Source: Paraburkholderia sp. BL9I2N2 (GTDB lineage: Bacteria > Pseudomonadota > Gammaproteobacteria > Burkholderiales > Burkholderiaceae). Taken from it: a stretch of DNA of 64,000 nucleotides. The number at the start of each line of letters is the position of its first letter. The first letter of the stretch is position 1. Location: positions 620,001-684,000 of the forward strand of contig NZ_SMGP01000004.1 in NCBI RefSeq assembly GCF_004339745.1. The letters run 5' to 3'. The notes under the pieces are model-generated. The model saw nothing but the letters and a program-made list of their open reading frames with translations. It was not told where the DNA came from and did no database searches. Shown one piece after another: positions 62,907 through 64,000 of this stretch. The position numbers and the translations under genes are program-made.

Positions 62907-63485
62907 TTACTGCTTGATGCCTTCGGCCTGAATGTGCAGCGTGGTCTGCATCTTGAAGCCGTAGGTCTTGCCGAAGTCGACGCCGAAGTCGTCGCGATTG
63001 AACGTCGCGGTCGATTCCGTGCCGCACACTTCACGCTTGAGCATCGGGTTCATGATGCACTTGAACGATTCGATCTTCAGATTGACGGGCTTGGTGATGC
63101 CGTGCATCGTCAGCGTGCCGATCACTTCCACCGGCTTGTCGCCGTCGAAGCGGATCTGCGTGCCCTTGTAGGTCGCAGTCGGGTACTTCGCGGCGTCGAA
63201 GAACTTGTCCGTGACCAGTTCCGCGTCGAGCTTGTCGTTGCCGATATCCACCGAGCTCATGTCGATCGTCACGTCGACCGTGCCGGTCTTCGCCGCGCGA
63301 TCCAGCACCACGGTGCCGCTGCTCTTCTTGAACTTGCCGCGCCAGATGGACAGGCCGCCGAAGTGATCGGTTTCGAAGCTCGGGTAGGTGTGCGTCGGGT
63401 CGAGCTGATACGTATCGGCTGCCATCGCGTTGAACGACAGTGCAGTGGCCAGCGCGCCTGCGGCGAGCAAAAGTTGTTTCTTCAA
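62907..63485 (-). CDS. yceI: YceI family periplasmic protein
   Basis: Lipocalin-like isoprenoid-binding protein of 192 residues. Signal peptide MKKQLLLAAGALATALSF with cleavage near AMA-AD. YQLDPTHTYPSFETDHFGGLSIWRGKF is the family N-terminus, followed by IDMSSVDIGNDKLDAEL, FFDAAKYPTATY and TLTMHGITKPV. It probably binds a quinone-like lipid in the periplasm. It follows the other yceI gene after 45 bases. It has two cysteines (CIMNPM, REVCGTE) absent in the neighbour. Confidence 0.92.
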   Translation of the reverse strand: MKKQLLLAAGALATALSFNAMAADTYQLDPTHTYPSFETDHFGGLSIWRGKFKKSSGTVVLDRAAKTGTVDVTIDMSSVDIGNDKLDAELVTDKFFDAAKYPTATYKGTQIRFDGDKPVEVIGTLTMHGITKPVNLKIESFKCIMNPMLKREVCGTESTATFNRDDFGVDFGKTYGFKMQTTLHIQAEGIKQ

Positions 63486-63530
63486 GTTGTTCTCCAGGTT
63501 TCAGAAAGTGCTGTGACGCTTCGTGTCGAG

Positions 63531-64000
63531 TTATTTCTTCGAAGCGACGATGTGAAATTTGATGACGACTTCATCGGCGACCACCGACGTGTCTTTCCAT
63601 TCGCCAGTACCGACGTCGAATTGCGAGCGCTTGATCGGCAACGCGCCGTCGAAGGTTTGCGTGGCGCCCTGGCTGGCAATGGTGACGGGCACCACGACGG
63701 TTTGCGACTTGCCCTTGATGGTGAGCTTGCCGGTGATCTTGTACTGGTTGCCGCCGGCCGGCGCGATCGCGCTGGAGACGAAGGTTGCGGCCGGGAAGGT
63801 GGCGCTGTCGAACCATTCCTTGCCTTGGGCCTGCTTGTTGTAGTCGTCGGCGCCGAGGTCGTAGCTGCCGGTGTCGATCGACACATTGGCGCTGCCCGCG
63901 GTGGGCTTGGCCGGATCGAAATTCAGTTGCGCCGAGAATTTCCTGAACTTGCCGTCTACAGGCACGTTCATCTGTTTTGTGGTGGCAATTACGCTGCTCT
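63531..64000 (-). CDS. YceI family protein (5' partial)
   Basis: Second YceI protein; at least 156 residues are visible, and the frame stays open to the window edge (SSVIATTKQMNVPVDGKF), so the signal peptide and start lie outside. The ATG at 63971 is internal. SIDTGSYDLGADDYNKQAQGKEWFD, ATFPAATFVSS and TIKGKSQTVVVPVT are family segments. The two tandem yceI genes probably share an operon, often behind a cytochrome b561 gene in related bacteria, which would be to the right. Confidence 0.9.
   Translation of the reverse strand, partial: SSVIATTKQMNVPVDGKFRKFSAQLNFDPAKPTAGSANVSIDTGSYDLGADDYNKQAQGKEWFDSATFPAATFVSSAIAPAGGNQYKITGKLTIKGKSQTVVVPVTIASQGATQTFDGALPIKRSQFDVGTGEWKDTSVVADEVVIKFHIVASKK

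Overview
The window is high-GC chromosomal DNA from a betaproteobacterium of the Burkholderiaceae, most likely Paraburkholderia. This rests on recognisable protein sequences (PcaF, the acetoin dehydrogenase cluster, a DUF2917 protein, a standalone ATCase with an N-terminal helix-turn-helix, NodT-type RND pump genes) and on codon usage. No rRNA, tRNA, CRISPR array or intact insertion sequence was found. Most of the window is catabolic, regulatory and transport genes, with one gene-poor, scarred stretch at about 26.4-33.0 kb.

Left part (1-16 kb): the 3' part of a DenD-like dehydrogenase; a solitary beta-ketoadipyl-CoA thiolase (pcaF) with a good sigma70 promoter and a PcaR-like box; an exported protein and a DUF2917 protein; then the acetoin catabolic locus. 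There the sigma54 activator gene acoR is divergent from acoX-acoA-acoB-acoC and a second lipoyl synthase gene. The shared control region holds a textbook -24/-12 promoter and an array of GAGAC-type dyads. An exported protein built of 55-residue repeats, an EF-hand-like exported protein and an S10-family serine carboxypeptidase lipoprotein follow.

Middle (16.5-26.4 kb): GNAT acetyltransferase, an RsbRD-N histidine kinase divergent from a single-domain response regulator, two divergent LysR/oxidoreductase pairs, an esterase, the HTH-fused ATCase, and a dapA-like gene behind a leader able to form two mutually exclusive hairpins. The 26.4-33.0 kb stretch has a two-domain SagB-type oxidoreductase, several tiny orphan genes (one DUF2513) and debris including a recognisable dnaE2 fragment.

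Right part (33-64 kb): TIGR03118 lipoprotein, MHYT-GGDEF-EAL protein, rhodanese/FtrA pair, a DUF4239 pseudogene with two in-frame deletions, DUF2252 protein, and a beta-glucoside locus (GH1 enzyme, ABC sugar importer, LacI regulator). A perfect LacI-type operator precedes the GH1 gene, but the regulator gene is broken by a one-base insertion. Then come a RIO kinase, SulP transporter, LysE exporter, LysR/VOC pair, an RND efflux operon in the order pump-adaptor-outer membrane factor-response regulator-kinase, dinB, a beta-barrel relic, and two tandem yceI genes, the first of which runs off the window.
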